Shown: positions 1-9,428, counted from the first letter of the stretch. The stretch is DNA of 64,000 nucleotides from Actinotalea caeni (GCF_009733795.1 NZ_WNXX01000015.1:23389-87388), one strand, 5' to 3'. Notes: a model not told the origin generated them from the sequence alone. Numbers and translations: made by a program.

Positions 1-1
1 C

Positions 2-760
2 GTCCTCCTCCTCTCCTTCGGTCTCGGGATCGTCCTGGGACCGGTGGTGTTCGCCGCGCTGGCGCCCGGGACCGAGCCGACGAGCGCCGCCCCGGCGACG
101 ACGGACGGCGGCCCGACGACCCCGGTCGAGCTGTCGACCGAGACGCCGCGGGTCCCGACTCCGGAGGCGACGACGCTGACGCCCGAGCAGGAGGCGGACC
201 GGCTCGCCGGCGTGCGCACGCACCGGGTGCCCGACGCCGGCTCCGGCGAGCTGCGCGTCGTCGCGGGCGAGGCCGAGGCGCCCGACGGCGCGGACGTCGT
301 CATGACGGTGCGGGTCGAGGTCGAGCGCGGTCTCGACGTCGACGACCGGGCGTTCGCCGCGTTCGTCATGAGCACGCTCAACGACCCGCGCGGCTGGGGC
401 GGGGACGGCTCGGTGGCCTTCGCGCGCACCGACGGCGAGGCCGACATCCGGGTGGTGCTCGCGACGCCCGCGACCGTCGACGAGATGTGCGCGCCGCTGG
501 CGACCAAGGGGCGGTGGTCGTGCGGTCGTTACGGGCACGCCGCGCTCAACGCCGACCGCTGGGTGCTCGGTGCCGACGCCTGGTCCGACGCGGGCGGCGA
601 CCTCACCTCCTACCGGCAGTACCTCGTCAACCACGAGGTCGGGCACCTGCTCGGCAACCCGCACGAGGACTGCCCCGGGGCCGGAGAGGTCGCCCCGGTG
701 ATGGTCCAGCAGAGCATCTCGGTGCAGGGCTGCGTCCCCAACGCCTGGCCGTTCCCGTGA
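2..760 (+). CDS. DUF3152 family secreted or membrane-anchored protein with metzincin-like motif (5' partial)
   Basis: The open frame already runs at the window edge, so the true start lies upstream. The first visible residues form a hydrophobic segment (about residues 1-20), the end of a signal peptide or membrane anchor. A Pro/Thr/Ala-rich low-complexity stretch follows, then a globular domain. The C-terminal domain carries HEVGHLLGNPHEDC, which fits the HExxHxxGxxH zinc-binding signature of metzincin-type peptidases, and several cysteines that could form disulfides outside the cell. This combination is typical of DUF3152 proteins of actinobacteria, whose substrate is not known to me. It ends 63 nt before adnA on the same strand. 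Proteolytic activity is inference from the motif. Confidence 0.82.
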   Translation, partial: VLLLSFGLGIVLGPVVFAALAPGTEPTSAAPATTDGGPTTPVELSTETPRVPTPEATTLTPEQEADRLAGVRTHRVPDAGSGELRVVAGEAEAPDGADVVMTVRVEVERGLDVDDRAFAAFVMSTLNDPRGWGGDGSVAFARTDGEADIRVVLATPATVDEMCAPLATKGRWSCGRYGHAALNADRWVLGADAWSDAGGDLTSYRQYLVNHEVGHLLGNPHEDCPGAGEVAPVMVQQSISVQGCVPNAWPFP

Positions 761-823
761 CCCGCGGCGACACGGACGGGTGGCCGGTGCCGCGGTGTCG
801 GTGCGCTGTGGTCTGATGCTGGC

Positions 824-3800
824 GTGACGCAGATGGCCGACGTGAGCGACCGCACGGCCGCCCTCGACGCCGACCAGCGTGCCGCCGTCGAGGCGATCCT
901 CGCCGGTGGCCACCACGTCGTCCTCGGGGCGCCCGGCTCCGGGCTGACGACCACGGCGCTCGAGACGTTCGTCGCGTGGAGCGAGCAGCACCCGCCGGAG
1001 TCGGCGCTGCTGCTCGTGCCCACCCGGCAGCAGGCCGGCCGGCTGCGCGACGTGCTCGCCCGCCGGCTGCAGCGCACCACCGGCAGCGTGCTCGTGCGCA
1101 CGCCCGCCTCGCTGGCGTACGCGATCCTGCGGCTGCGCGCCAGCCACCTCGGCGAGCCCGCCCCCACGCTGGTGTCCGGGCCCGAGCAGGACACCGTGCT
1201 CGCGGACCTCATCGCCGGCCACATGGGCGGCGAGGGCGTCCCGATCCGCTGGCCCGACCGGATCACCTCCGAGACGCTGCGGCTGCCCGCGTTCCGCGAC
1301 GAGCTGCGCGACCTGCTCATGCGCGCGGCCGAGGCAGGGCTCGACGGCGCCGACCTCGAGGCCCTCGGCGAGCGGCACGACCGCCCCGAGTGGTGCGCCG
1401 CGGGCCGGCTCCTCACCGAGTACGGCGACGTCATGGCGCTCGGTGAGCTCACCCCGGACCGGGGCGCCCGCTACGACGCCGCGACGATCGTCGACCAGGC
1501 GGTCGTCGCGCTCCGGACCTGGCACCGGGTGGTCTCCGAGGAGACGCGTCCGCGCTGGTCGCTGGTGCTGCACGACGACTACCAGGACGCCACGCTCGCC
1601 ACGGCCCGGCTGCTCGCCGCGCTCGCCGACGACGGTGCGAGGGTGGCGCTGCTCGGCGACCCCGACCGCGGCGTGCAGTCCTTCCGCGGCGGCCAGCCGG
1701 CCCTGCTCGACGCCGCCACCCGGCCGCTCGGCAGCGTCGACGGCGCGCTCGGCGCCGCGGTCACGGTGCTCGGGACCAGCCACCGCCACGGGCCCGCGCT
1801 GCGCGAGGCGGTCCGCACCCTCACGGCCGACCTGCCCGTGCTCGGCGACGACCGGCGCCGCCACGCCGCGCCCGGTGGCGAGGACGTCGCCGCGCCCGTG
1901 GCCCCGGTGCGGCACCTGCTGCTGCCCTCGGGGGCGCAGGAGGTCGCCGCGGTCGCGCGCGAGCTGCGGGTCGCGCACCTGCGGCACGGGGTGCCGTGGT
2001 CGGAGATGGCGGTGATCGTGCGCACGGGGTCGCGGGTCGGCGAGATCCGCCGCGGCCTGCGCACCGCGGGCATCCCGCTGGCTGCGGCGACGCCCGACCG
2101 GCCGCTGCGCGAGGAGCCTGCGGTACGGCCGCTGCTGGTCGCGCTGCGCGCGGTCGTCGACGACGTCGTCACCACCGAGGCCGCGACCACGCTGCTGCTG
2201 TCGCCCCTCGGCGGCCTCGACGCGGTGTCGCTGCGGTCGCTGCGGCGGTGGCTGCGGCAGCTCGACGGCGCCGGCACACCCTCGGACGAGCTGCTTCCGC
2301 GCCTCCTCGCGCACGACGACGAGCGGGCGCAGCAGTGGCTGCCGGCGCTGCCGGACCGGCTGCGCCTGGCCGCCGAGTCGGTGCGCCGGGTGCTGGCGGC
2401 CGGCCGTGCGGCGCTCGCGGAGGACCCTCGCAGCACCGAGCTCGTGCTCTGGGCGATGTGGGACGCGACCTCGCTCGCCCGGGACTGGCAGGACCGTGCG
2501 CTCGCCGGCGGCGCCGCGGCCGACCGCGCCGACGCCGATCTCGACGCCGTCGTGGCCCTGTTCACCGCCGCCGAGCAGTTCACCGAGCGCACCACCGGCG
2601 CCGACCCCGACACGTTCCTGCTGCACCTCGCGACGCAGGACTTCGCGGCCGACACCCTCGCCGCGCGCGGCGAGGACTCCGAGACCGTCGCCGTGCACAC
2701 CGCCGCCTCCGCCGCGGGCCTGGAGTGGGACCTCGTCGTGGTCGCCGGCGTGCAGGAGGACTCCTGGCCCGACCTGCGCATCCGCGACACCCTGCTGGGC
2801 GCGCAGCAGCTCGCCGACATCACGACGGCGCGCGAGGTCGGTCTCGACCGCAGCAGCGACACCGCGCTCGCCGAGGTGCTCCGCACGGCGCGCGCCGAGG
2901 TGCACGCCGACGAGCTGCGCTCGTTCGTCGCCGCCTGCTCGCGTGCCCGGCGGGCGCTCGTGCTCACCGCCGTGCTCGACACCGACGACCGTCCGTCGGC
3001 GTTCTACGAGGCGCTGCTGCCGCCCGGTCCCGACGGCGCAGCGCGGCTGCCCCGTGTCACGCCCGTGACGGCGGCGCTCGACCTGCGCGGGCTCGTCGGC
3101 GAGCTCCGGGCGGCGCTGCGCGGCCCGGAGCCGCACGCGGCCGCGGCAATGCAGGTGCTCGACCACCTCCGGCGGAACGGCGTCCCGCACGCCGACCCCC
3201 GGGTGTGGCCCGACCTGCTCGCGCCGACCTCGCAGCAGCCCGCGCACGACCCGGCGCGGCCGGTGCCGGTCACGCCGTCGGCCGTCGAGAAGGCGGTCAG
3301 CTGTCCGTTGCACTGGGTGCTCACCACCGCGGGCGGGCGCCAGCCCAGCTCGCAGGCGCAGAACGTGGGCAACCTCGTCCACGAGATCGCGGCCGAGCTG
3401 CCGCACGGCACGCTGCCGGAGCTGCAGGCCGCGCTCGACCGCCGCTGGCACGAGCTCGGCCTCGACGACGCATGGGTCTCGCGGCGGCAGCGCGCCCGCG
3501 CCGAGGACATGCTGCGCCGGCTCGCCGCCTACCTCGCCGAGCACCCCGAGCCGGTCGACGTCGAGGCGCCCTTCGACGTCGACGTCGAGGTGCCGCTCGA
3601 GAGCGGCACCGCCACCGCGCGGCTGCGCGGGCGGATGGACCGCGTCGAGCACACCGAGGCCGGGCTGCGTGTCGTCGACCTCAAGACCGGTGCCTCGCCG
3701 CCGTCGGTCGAGCAGACCGCGCGCCACGCCCAGCTCGGCACCTATCAGCTGGCGGTCGCGCACGGCGCGATGGGGGAGGGCGAGCCGTCAGGCGGCGCGC

Positions 3801-4021
3801 TCGTCTACCTGGGCACCGGCGCCCGCGGCGCCACGCTGCGGACCCAGGCACCGCTGTCGCAGGACCCCGAGCCGGCGTGGCCCGCCGACCTCGTGCGCGA
3901 CACCGTGCGCACGCTGACCTCCGCGGGCTTCGAGGCCCGCCGCTGCCAGATGTGCGGCTACTGCCCGGTGCGCACCTCGTGCCCGGTCCAGCCGGAGGGG
4001 GCGCGGGTGACCGACCGATGA
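824..4021 (+). CDS. adnA: AdnA-like subunit of the AdnAB helicase-nuclease (degenerate motor, Fe-S RecB nuclease)
   Basis: This 1065-residue protein combines an N-terminal UvrD/Rep-type motor domain with a C-terminal RecB-family nuclease. AdnAB resects double-strand breaks in actinobacteria, replacing RecBCD or AddAB. The Walker A equivalent at residues 35-43 is GAPGSGLTT, so the usual lysine is leucine, and the Walker B segment near residue 250 reads HDDYQD instead of DEYQD; this motor is probably not an ATPase. The nuclease core shows GRMDRVEH and VVDLKTG. Cysteines CxxCxxCxxxxxC near residue 1041, plus an upstream CPLHW cysteine, match an iron-sulfur cluster of the AddB/AdnA nuclease type. 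The GTG at 824 fits a gene starting 63 nt after the previous stop. The stop overlaps the adnB start in ATGA, implying coupled translation of a heterodimer. Confidence 0.88.
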   Translation: MTQMADVSDRTAALDADQRAAVEAILAGGHHVVLGAPGSGLTTTALETFVAWSEQHPPESALLLVPTRQQAGRLRDVLARRLQRTTGSVLVRTPASLAYAILRLRASHLGEPAPTLVSGPEQDTVLADLIAGHMGGEGVPIRWPDRITSETLRLPAFRDELRDLLMRAAEAGLDGADLEALGERHDRPEWCAAGRLLTEYGDVMALGELTPDRGARYDAATIVDQAVVALRTWHRVVSEETRPRWSLVLHDDYQDATLATARLLAALADDGARVALLGDPDRGVQSFRGGQPALLDAATRPLGSVDGALGAAVTVLGTSHRHGPALREAVRTLTADLPVLGDDRRRHAAPGGEDVAAPVAPVRHLLLPSGAQEVAAVARELRVAHLRHGVPWSEMAVIVRTGSRVGEIRRGLRTAGIPLAAATPDRPLREEPAVRPLLVALRAVVDDVVTTEAATTLLLSPLGGLDAVSLRSLRRWLRQLDGAGTPSDELLPRLLAHDDERAQQWLPALPDRLRLAAESVRRVLAAGRAALAEDPRSTELVLWAMWDATSLARDWQDRALAGGAAADRADADLDAVVALFTAAEQFTERTTGADPDTFLLHLATQDFAADTLAARGEDSETVAVHTAASAAGLEWDLVVVAGVQEDSWPDLRIRDTLLGAQQLADITTAREVGLDRSSDTALAEVLRTARAEVHADELRSFVAACSRARRALVLTAVLDTDDRPSAFYEALLPPGPDGAARLPRVTPVTAALDLRGLVGELRAALRGPEPHAAAAMQVLDHLRRNGVPHADPRVWPDLLAPTSQQPAHDPARPVPVTPSAVEKAVSCPLHWVLTTAGGRQPSSQAQNVGNLVHEIAAELPHGTLPELQAALDRRWHELGLDDAWVSRRQRARAEDMLRRLAAYLAEHPEPVDVEAPFDVDVEVPLESGTATARLRGRMDRVEHTEAGLRVVDLKTGASPPSVEQTARHAQLGTYQLAVAHGAMGEGEPSGGALVYLGTGARGATLRTQAPLSQDPEPAWPADLVRDTVRTLTSAGFEARRCQMCGYCPVRTSCPVQPEGARVTDR

Positions 4022-7000
4022 GCGACGGGACCGCCGAGCAGCGGGTCGAGTGGACCGCCGCGCGGATCGCCGAGGTCACCGGGCAGCCGCCGCCGACACC
4101 CGAGCAGACGGCGGTCATCGAGGCACCGCTGGAGCCGCTGCTGGTCGTCGCGGGCGCCGGCTCCGGCAAGACCGCCACGATGGCCGCACGCGTCGTCTAC
4201 CTGCTCGCCAACAGGTTCGTGGAGCCGGGCGAGGTGCTCGGCCTGACGTTCACGCGCAAGGCCGCGGCCGAGCTGTCGGAGCGTGTCCGGCACCGGCTGC
4301 GCGAGGTGCGGGCCGCGGGCGCCCAGGTCGAGGGCGACGAGCGTCCGCGGGTGGCGACCTACAACTCCTACGCGGGCTCGATCGTGCGCGACCACGCGCT
4401 GCGGCTCGGGTTCCCGCCCGACGCCGTCCACGTCGGCGACGCCGGGCGCTTCCAGCTCGCCGACGAGATCGTCAACGGCTGGTCGGGCGACATCGACACC
4501 GCGTACACGCCCAGCACGCTCGTCGACGGCATCACGGCGCTGGACGGCGAGCTCAACGAGCACGGTGTCGACCCGGGGCGGGCGCAGCTCGTGCTCGAGG
4601 AGACCGCGGGGCTGATCGAGGCGCTCGGGCCGACGCGCAGCTCCGACGCCGCCCGCTACGCCGCGACGATGCGGACCCGGGCCCAGCTCATGGACCTCGT
4701 GCGCGCCTTCGTCGAGCTCAAGCACGCGCGCGGCCTCATCGACTTCGGCGAGGAGGTGCGGCTCGCCGCCCGTATCGCCGCCGCCGCGCCCGAGGTCGGC
4801 GCGGGCGAGCGAGGCCGCTACCGGGTGGTGCTGCTCGACGAGTACCAGGACACCTCGATCGCGCAGGTCGAGCTGTTGTCGGCGCTGTTCGGAGGCGGTC
4901 ACCCCGTCACCGCGGTCGGCGACCCCCACCAGGCGATCTACGGCTGGCGCGGCGCCGCCGCCGGCACGCTCTTCGACTTCCCGACGACGTTCTGCCGCGC
5001 CGACGGCCGGCCCGCCGCGACGACGACGCTCAGCACCGCGTGGCGCAACGACGTCGCGGTGCTCGAGGCGGCGAACACGATCGCGGCGCCGCTGCGGGCG
5101 CAGGCGGTCGGCGACGTGCCCGTGCTGCGGCCGCGCGCGGGCGCCGGCGAGGGCGTGGTGACCGCCCGGTTCGTCGAGACCGTGGCCGAGGAGGCCGCGC
5201 TCGTCGCCGACCGGCTGGCGGCCGTCCGTGCCGAGCAGGACCCGCCCCCGAGCGCCGCGGTGCTGTGCCGCAAGCGGTCGCAGTTCCCGGCGCTCGTCAC
5301 CGCGCTCACCGAGCGGGGCATCCCGGTGCAGGTCGTCGGCCTCGCGGGGCTGCTGCAGACGCCCGAGGTGGGCGACGTGTGGTCCGCGCTGGTCGTCGTG
5401 CACGACCCGGGGCGCGGCGACGCCCTGATGCGGCTGCTCACCGGACCTTCGGTCAACCTCGGTGCCGCCGACCTGCTCGCGCTGGGGGAGTGGGCGGCGG
5501 CGCAGGCGCGTCGCCGCACCGGAGGCGACGAGGCGGCGCCCGCGGAGGACACCGTGCGGGAGGCCGCCGAGGTCGCGAGCCTCGTCGAGGCGATCGACCA
5601 GCTCCCGCCGCTCGGCTGGCGCGACCCGCGCGGCCGCACCCTCAGCGACGCCGCGCGCGAGCGGCTCGCCCGGCTGGCGGGCGCGCTGCGGACCCTGCGG
5701 GGTCTGGGCTACCTGTCGCTGCCCGAGCTGGTCACGACCGCCGAGCACGTGCTCGGCCTCGACATCGAGGTGCTCGCCGCCCGGCCCGGGCCCGCGGGCG
5801 AGGCACGCCGCAACCTCGACGAGCTCACCGCCGTCGCGGCGCGGTTCTCCGGCGACGCGGAGGACAGCAGCCTCGGCGCCTTCCTGGCATGGCTCGACGC
5901 CGCCATGGAGGAGGAGCGGGGCCTCGACGCCGGTGACCCCGAGCCCGACCCCGCCGCGGTGCAGCTGATGACCGTGCACGCGTCGAAGGGGCTGGAGTGG
6001 GACGTCGTCGTCGTCCCGGGGCTGGTCGAGGGCACGTTCCCGACCACGGCACCCACCAAGGACGGCAGCCGCCGTGGCACCGGGTGGCTCTCGGGAGCGA
6101 CCACGCTGCCGTACCAGCTGCGCGGCGACCGCGAGCACCTGCCCGATCTCGACCTCGCCCAGGCGAACGACGCCAAGGAGCTCGCCGGGCTGCTCGACGA
6201 CTTCCGGCTGCGCGAGGGCGCGCGCGAGCTCGCCGAGGAGCGACGGCTCGCCTACGTCGCGCTGACCCGCGCCCGGCGCGAGCTGCTGCTCACCGGCAGC
6301 TTCTGGCGAGGCGAGGCGAAGAAGCCGGCCACGCCGTCGCTGTTCCTCGCCGAGCTGCTCCGCGACGGCACCGCGACGGTGCCCGCAGGGGCCGAGTGGC
6401 CCGAGGCGAGCGCGCACGACACCAACCCGATGCTCGAGGAGGTCGCGGCCGCGCCGTGGCCGGCCGAGCCCGCGATGTCGGCGGAGCGGCTCTCCCGGCT
6501 CGCCGAGACGCCGCCGGCCGACGACGACCTCACCCGTCGCTGGTGGCGCGACGCCGAGCTGCTGCTCGCCGAGCGCGACGCCGCGCTCGCGGTCGACGCA
6601 CCGGTGCCGGTGCACCTGTCGGCCTCCGCCGTCGTCGCCCTCGGCTCCGACCGGGAGCGCTTCCTGCGGGACCGGCGGCGGCCGGTGCCGCGACGCCCGA
6701 GCGTCGAGGCCCGCCGGGGCACGCGGTTCCACGCGTGGGTCGAGCGGCACTTCGGCGCGCAGGCGCTGCTCGACGCCGACGAGCTGCCCGGCGCCGAGGA
6801 CGCCGAGGTGGGTGGCGAGGCCGAGCTCGAGGCGCTCGTCGACGCGTTCCTCGCCTCGTCGTGGGCGCACCGGGTGCCGGTGCGGGTCGAGGCCGACCTC
6901 GACACCCCGGTGGCGGGCCTGACGATCCGGTGCCGCATCGACGCGGTGTTCGCCGACGGCCCCGACCGGTTCCACGTCGTCGACTGGAAGACGGGTCCGC

Positions 7001-7212
7001 CGCCCACCGACCTCGACGACCTGCGCACCCGCCGGCTGCAGCTCGTGCTGTACCGGCTCGCGTGGGCCCGGTACGCGGGCGTGCCGCTGGAGAACGTGCG
7101 TGCCTCCTTCCACCACGTCGCGGACGACGTGACGATCGAGGCCGAGGACGTCGACCCCGCGCAGGTCGAGGAGCTGCTCGCCGAGCTGGTGCGGCCCGCC
7201 GCGCGCGGCTGA
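4018..7212 (+). CDS. adnB: AdnB-like subunit of the AdnAB helicase-nuclease (active UvrD motor)
   Basis: This 1064-residue UvrD/Rep-type superfamily 1 helicase carries a C-terminal RecB-like nuclease module. Unlike its neighbour it has intact ATPase motifs: GAGSGKT at residues 46-52 and DEYQDTS near residue 275, with the helicase motif QLMTVHASKGLEWD in the second half. The nuclease module shows a CRIDAVF segment and VVDWKTG near residue 987, supplying the metal-binding Asp and the catalytic Asp/Lys. No Fe-S cysteine set is visible here. The start ATG overlaps the adnA stop, so 1:1 expression is likely. By analogy with mycobacterial AdnAB, this subunit should be the lead motor for end resection. 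The frame is open far upstream through the adnA region, but the family N-terminus matches a start at this ATG. Confidence 0.9.
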   Translation: MSDGTAEQRVEWTAARIAEVTGQPPPTPEQTAVIEAPLEPLLVVAGAGSGKTATMAARVVYLLANRFVEPGEVLGLTFTRKAAAELSERVRHRLREVRAAGAQVEGDERPRVATYNSYAGSIVRDHALRLGFPPDAVHVGDAGRFQLADEIVNGWSGDIDTAYTPSTLVDGITALDGELNEHGVDPGRAQLVLEETAGLIEALGPTRSSDAARYAATMRTRAQLMDLVRAFVELKHARGLIDFGEEVRLAARIAAAAPEVGAGERGRYRVVLLDEYQDTSIAQVELLSALFGGGHPVTAVGDPHQAIYGWRGAAAGTLFDFPTTFCRADGRPAATTTLSTAWRNDVAVLEAANTIAAPLRAQAVGDVPVLRPRAGAGEGVVTARFVETVAEEAALVADRLAAVRAEQDPPPSAAVLCRKRSQFPALVTALTERGIPVQVVGLAGLLQTPEVGDVWSALVVVHDPGRGDALMRLLTGPSVNLGAADLLALGEWAAAQARRRTGGDEAAPAEDTVREAAEVASLVEAIDQLPPLGWRDPRGRTLSDAARERLARLAGALRTLRGLGYLSLPELVTTAEHVLGLDIEVLAARPGPAGEARRNLDELTAVAARFSGDAEDSSLGAFLAWLDAAMEEERGLDAGDPEPDPAAVQLMTVHASKGLEWDVVVVPGLVEGTFPTTAPTKDGSRRGTGWLSGATTLPYQLRGDREHLPDLDLAQANDAKELAGLLDDFRLREGARELAEERRLAYVALTRARRELLLTGSFWRGEAKKPATPSLFLAELLRDGTATVPAGAEWPEASAHDTNPMLEEVAAAPWPAEPAMSAERLSRLAETPPADDDLTRRWWRDAELLLAERDAALAVDAPVPVHLSASAVVALGSDRERFLRDRRRPVPRRPSVEARRGTRFHAWVERHFGAQALLDADELPGAEDAEVGGEAELEALVDAFLASSWAHRVPVRVEADLDTPVAGLTIRCRIDAVFADGPDRFHVVDWKTGPPPTDLDDLRTRRLQLVLYRLAWARYAGVPLENVRASFHHVADDVTIEAEDVDPAQVEELLAELVRPAARG

Positions 7213-7238
7213 GCCCGGTCAGTCGAGCCCGGTCAGTC
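7211..7238. repeat. 14-bp perfect tandem duplication at adnB / phosphotransferase junction
   Basis: Two adjacent copies of a 14-mer beginning gagcccggtc lie at 7211-7224 and 7225-7238. They span the adnB stop region and the stop codon of the convergent phosphotransferase gene at 7233-7235. This looks like a small local duplication; no function is evident. Confidence 0.8.
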
Positions 7239-8357
7239 GCCGATGGGCAGCTCGGTCGTCGGGCTGTCGTCGGGCCGGCCGTCGCGCGGCCCCCGCGGCT
7301 CGTCGCGGCCGTCGTGGTCCTCGCGGGGCTCGCCGTCGCGCCGCGGGCCGGACGGTGCCACGACCGGCGGCCGCTCGGGCTCCAGCCGCGGCGGCAGCGG
7401 GTCGACCACCGGCTCGACGTGCCCGATCGGGGAGGCGTCGGCCACGGCGTCGTCGAGGTCGCGCAGCATGTCGATCGCGTCCTCGATGACCTCGTCGGAG
7501 CGGATCCGCACGCCGTGCATCAGCCAGCGTGCCACCGCGAGCTCGCCCGCGAGCGTGGCGCGGGCGTCGAACGCGTCGTCCACCGCGCCCTCGCGGGCGT
7601 CGGCGTAGTGCGCCATGAGCGCGTCGGCGGCCTCGGGCGTGGTGGCGGCGAGCAGCCAGGCGAGGTCGTCGGCGGGGTCGGCGACCCGCGCCTCGGACCA
7701 GTCGACGATGCCGACGACCGCGTCGCCGTCGACGACGACGTGCTCGGCGGCCAGGTCCCCGTGCACCGGCGTCGCCGCGAACCGCCACAGCGAGACGTCC
7801 TCGAGCGCGTGCTCCCAGCGGCGCAGCAGCCGCTGGGGGAGGTGGCCGGTGCGGGCGGCCTGGTCGACCTCGGCGAGGCGCCGCTGCCGGTAGCCCTCGG
7901 CGTCGTAGTCGGGCAGCCCCGCGGTGCGCACGACGGCGCCCGGCAGCTCGTGCACCGCGGCGATCGCGCGCGCCAGCGCACGCAGCAGCGCGGAGCCGGG
8001 CGTCAGCGCCGCCAGGTCGAGCGGCCGCCCGACCAGCTCGGGGTAGAGCATCGCGCGCCCGCCCTCGGGCAGCGGCGCGAACCCCGCGGGCCGGGGCACG
8101 TCAAACGGCAGCAGCCCGTCGTCGACAGCGTCGGCGAGCTGCTCGAGCAGCGCCACCTCGCCCTCCATCGCGGCGCCGGCGACGTCGTGGCGCGGCGAGC
8201 GGACGATCCAGCGCCGGCCGTCGCCGTCGACGATGCCGACGACGTCGTAGTCGGCGCCCGGCTCGCGCGGCGGCTGGGTGGCCACCACGTCCAGCCCCGG
8301 CTTGGCGACGGTGGCCAGGGCGGCGAGGGCGAGCGCGGTGCGCGGTTGCTCGGGCAC
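7233..8357 (-). CDS. Phosphotransferase of the aminoglycoside/macrolide (APH) kinase fold
   Basis: The protein (374 residues) has the APH-type kinase signature: a catalytic loop VHGDLAAEHVVV with HxDxxxxH/N geometry, followed by the metal-binding segment IVDWSEARVADP. The N-terminal lobe resembles macrolide 2'-phosphotransferases, and the last about 70 residues are a disordered Pro/Arg/Asp-rich tail. A GTG at 8363 opens the frame, but the -10-like TAGGTT at 8364-8369 lies exactly 6 nt before the GTG at 8357, so I prefer the latter as a leaderless start. It is convergent with adnB and divergent from nudC. Family members are often annotated as resistance enzymes, yet the conserved chromosomal position next to adnAB in actinobacteria argues for a housekeeping small-molecule kinase. 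The substrate is unknown. Confidence 0.78.
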   Translation of the reverse strand: MPEQPRTALALAALATVAKPGLDVVATQPPREPGADYDVVGIVDGDGRRWIVRSPRHDVAGAAMEGEVALLEQLADAVDDGLLPFDVPRPAGFAPLPEGGRAMLYPELVGRPLDLAALTPGSALLRALARAIAAVHELPGAVVRTAGLPDYDAEGYRQRRLAEVDQAARTGHLPQRLLRRWEHALEDVSLWRFAATPVHGDLAAEHVVVDGDAVVGIVDWSEARVADPADDLAWLLAATTPEAADALMAHYADAREGAVDDAFDARATLAGELAVARWLMHGVRIRSDEVIEDAIDMLRDLDDAVADASPIGHVEPVVDPLPPRLEPERPPVVAPSGPRRDGEPREDHDGRDEPRGPRDGRPDDSPTTELPIGD

Positions 8358-8363
8358 GACCAC

Positions 8364-8369
8364 AACCTA
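8364..8369 (-). promoter_or_regulatory. -10-like element TAGGTT for the phosphotransferase gene
   Basis: Read on the minus strand, TAGGTT sits 6 nt before the GTG at 8357, which would place the transcription start at or next to the start codon (leaderless). No convincing -35 box is seen. Confidence 0.5.
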
Positions 8370-8453
8370 CGTCGCCGGGTGCGGCAGCCGAGGGCGGGAC
8401 GCGCCGGGGATCGCGCAACCAGGTCGTGCGCACCGTCCGGGCTCCCTGGTGGC

Positions 8454-8459
8454 TAGGTT
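8454..8459 (+). promoter_or_regulatory. -10-like element TAGGTT for nudC
   Basis: TAGGTT lies 7 nt before the GTG at 8467, the spacing expected for a leaderless transcript. It is the same hexamer as on the opposite strand at 8364-8369, making a divergent pair about 90 bp apart. Confidence 0.5.
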
Positions 8460-8466
8460 GGTGGGC

Positions 8467-9390
8467 GTGGACTCCGACGCGCTGCCGCTGAGCAGGGCCA
8501 CCGTCGAGCGCGACGCCCGCCGGCGCGAGCAGGGGATCGAGACGATCGTCGCCGACCCGCGGCTGCGGGTGCTACGGGTGCGCCGCGGCCGGGTCGAGGG
8601 CGACGAGCGCGGCATCGCGTTCGACGACGCCGTCGCGCCCGGCGCCGAGGCGGTCTACCTCGGCCGCGACGCCGAGGGCTGGAGCTACGTCGCCGACCTG
8701 GGCGGCGGTCACGAGGAGACCGGTGACCGCGGTCGCGCGCTCGACGACCCGCAGGGCCCGCCGTCGGGCATCAGCGTCCGCGACGTCGGGTGGCAGCTGA
8801 CGCCGCGCGACGCGGGCCTGTCGGCCGCGGCTCTCGCGCTCGCGGGCTGGCACGCGAGCCACCGTTTCTGCTCGCGGTGCGGTGCCCCGACCACGATCGG
8901 GCTGGCGGGCTGGGAGCGGCACTGCGTCGCGGACGGCACCGCGCTCTACCCGCGCACCGACCCCGCGGTCATCATGGCGGTCGTCGACGACGACGACCGG
9001 CTGCTGCTCGGTCACGGCGTCGCGTGGCCCGAGGGGCAGTTCTCGGTGCCGGCCGGGTTCGTCGAGCCGGGGGAGTCGCTCGAGGCGGCCGTGCGCCGCG
9101 AGGTCGCCGAGGAGACCGGCATCGAGGTCGGCGAGGTCACCTACCAGGGGTCGCAGCCCTGGCCGTTCCCGGCCTCGCTCATGCTCGGCTTCCGGGGCCG
9201 CGCGCTGACGACCGAGCCCCGCCCGGACGGCGTCGAGGTCACCGAGGCGATGTTCGTCACGCGCGAGGAGCTCACACGGCTGCTCGCCGACGGCGCGATC
9301 CGGCTGCCCCGACCGACGTCGATCGCCCACCACCTCATCGCGGAGTGGTACGGCCGGGACTGGCCGCTGCAGCCGTGGGTGTCGGCCTGA
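8467..9390 (+). CDS. nudC: NADH pyrophosphatase / NAD(+) diphosphatase NudC
   Basis: This 307-residue Nudix hydrolase should cleave NAD(H) to NMN(H) and AMP, and members can also remove NAD caps from RNA. The Nudix box starts near residue 198 (GFVEPGES, then REVAEETG), and the NudC-specific SQPWPFPAS follows the box. An N-terminal zinc-ribbon remnant lies at about residues 135-156: CSRC is present, but the second pair reads CxxD instead of CxxC, so the site has three cysteines and an aspartate. The frame is open upstream to 8278, but the GTG at 8467 is preceded at 7 nt by TAGGTT and gives the usual family length. It neighbours mycoredoxin and uvrD2, as in mycobacteria. Confidence 0.92.
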   Translation: MDSDALPLSRATVERDARRREQGIETIVADPRLRVLRVRRGRVEGDERGIAFDDAVAPGAEAVYLGRDAEGWSYVADLGGGHEETGDRGRALDDPQGPPSGISVRDVGWQLTPRDAGLSAAALALAGWHASHRFCSRCGAPTTIGLAGWERHCVADGTALYPRTDPAVIMAVVDDDDRLLLGHGVAWPEGQFSVPAGFVEPGESLEAAVRREVAEETGIEVGEVTYQGSQPWPFPASLMLGFRGRALTTEPRPDGVEVTEAMFVTREELTRLLADGAIRLPRPTSIAHHLIAEWYGRDWPLQPWVSA

Positions 9391-9428
9391 CCCGGCCTGA
9401 TCGCACGGGCTGCCGCCGCACGGGCCGC

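Noticed and set aside
3958..7116. A 1052-residue minus-strand frame opposite adnB
   Set aside because: Low-complexity composition and full overlap with the well-supported AdnB coding region mark it as a shadow frame.
7233..8363. Acquired antibiotic-resistance gene (macrolide phosphotransferase)
   Set aside because: Codon use and GC match the neighbours, there are no mobile elements, and the position next to adnAB suggests a resident gene; the substrate is not shown by sequence.
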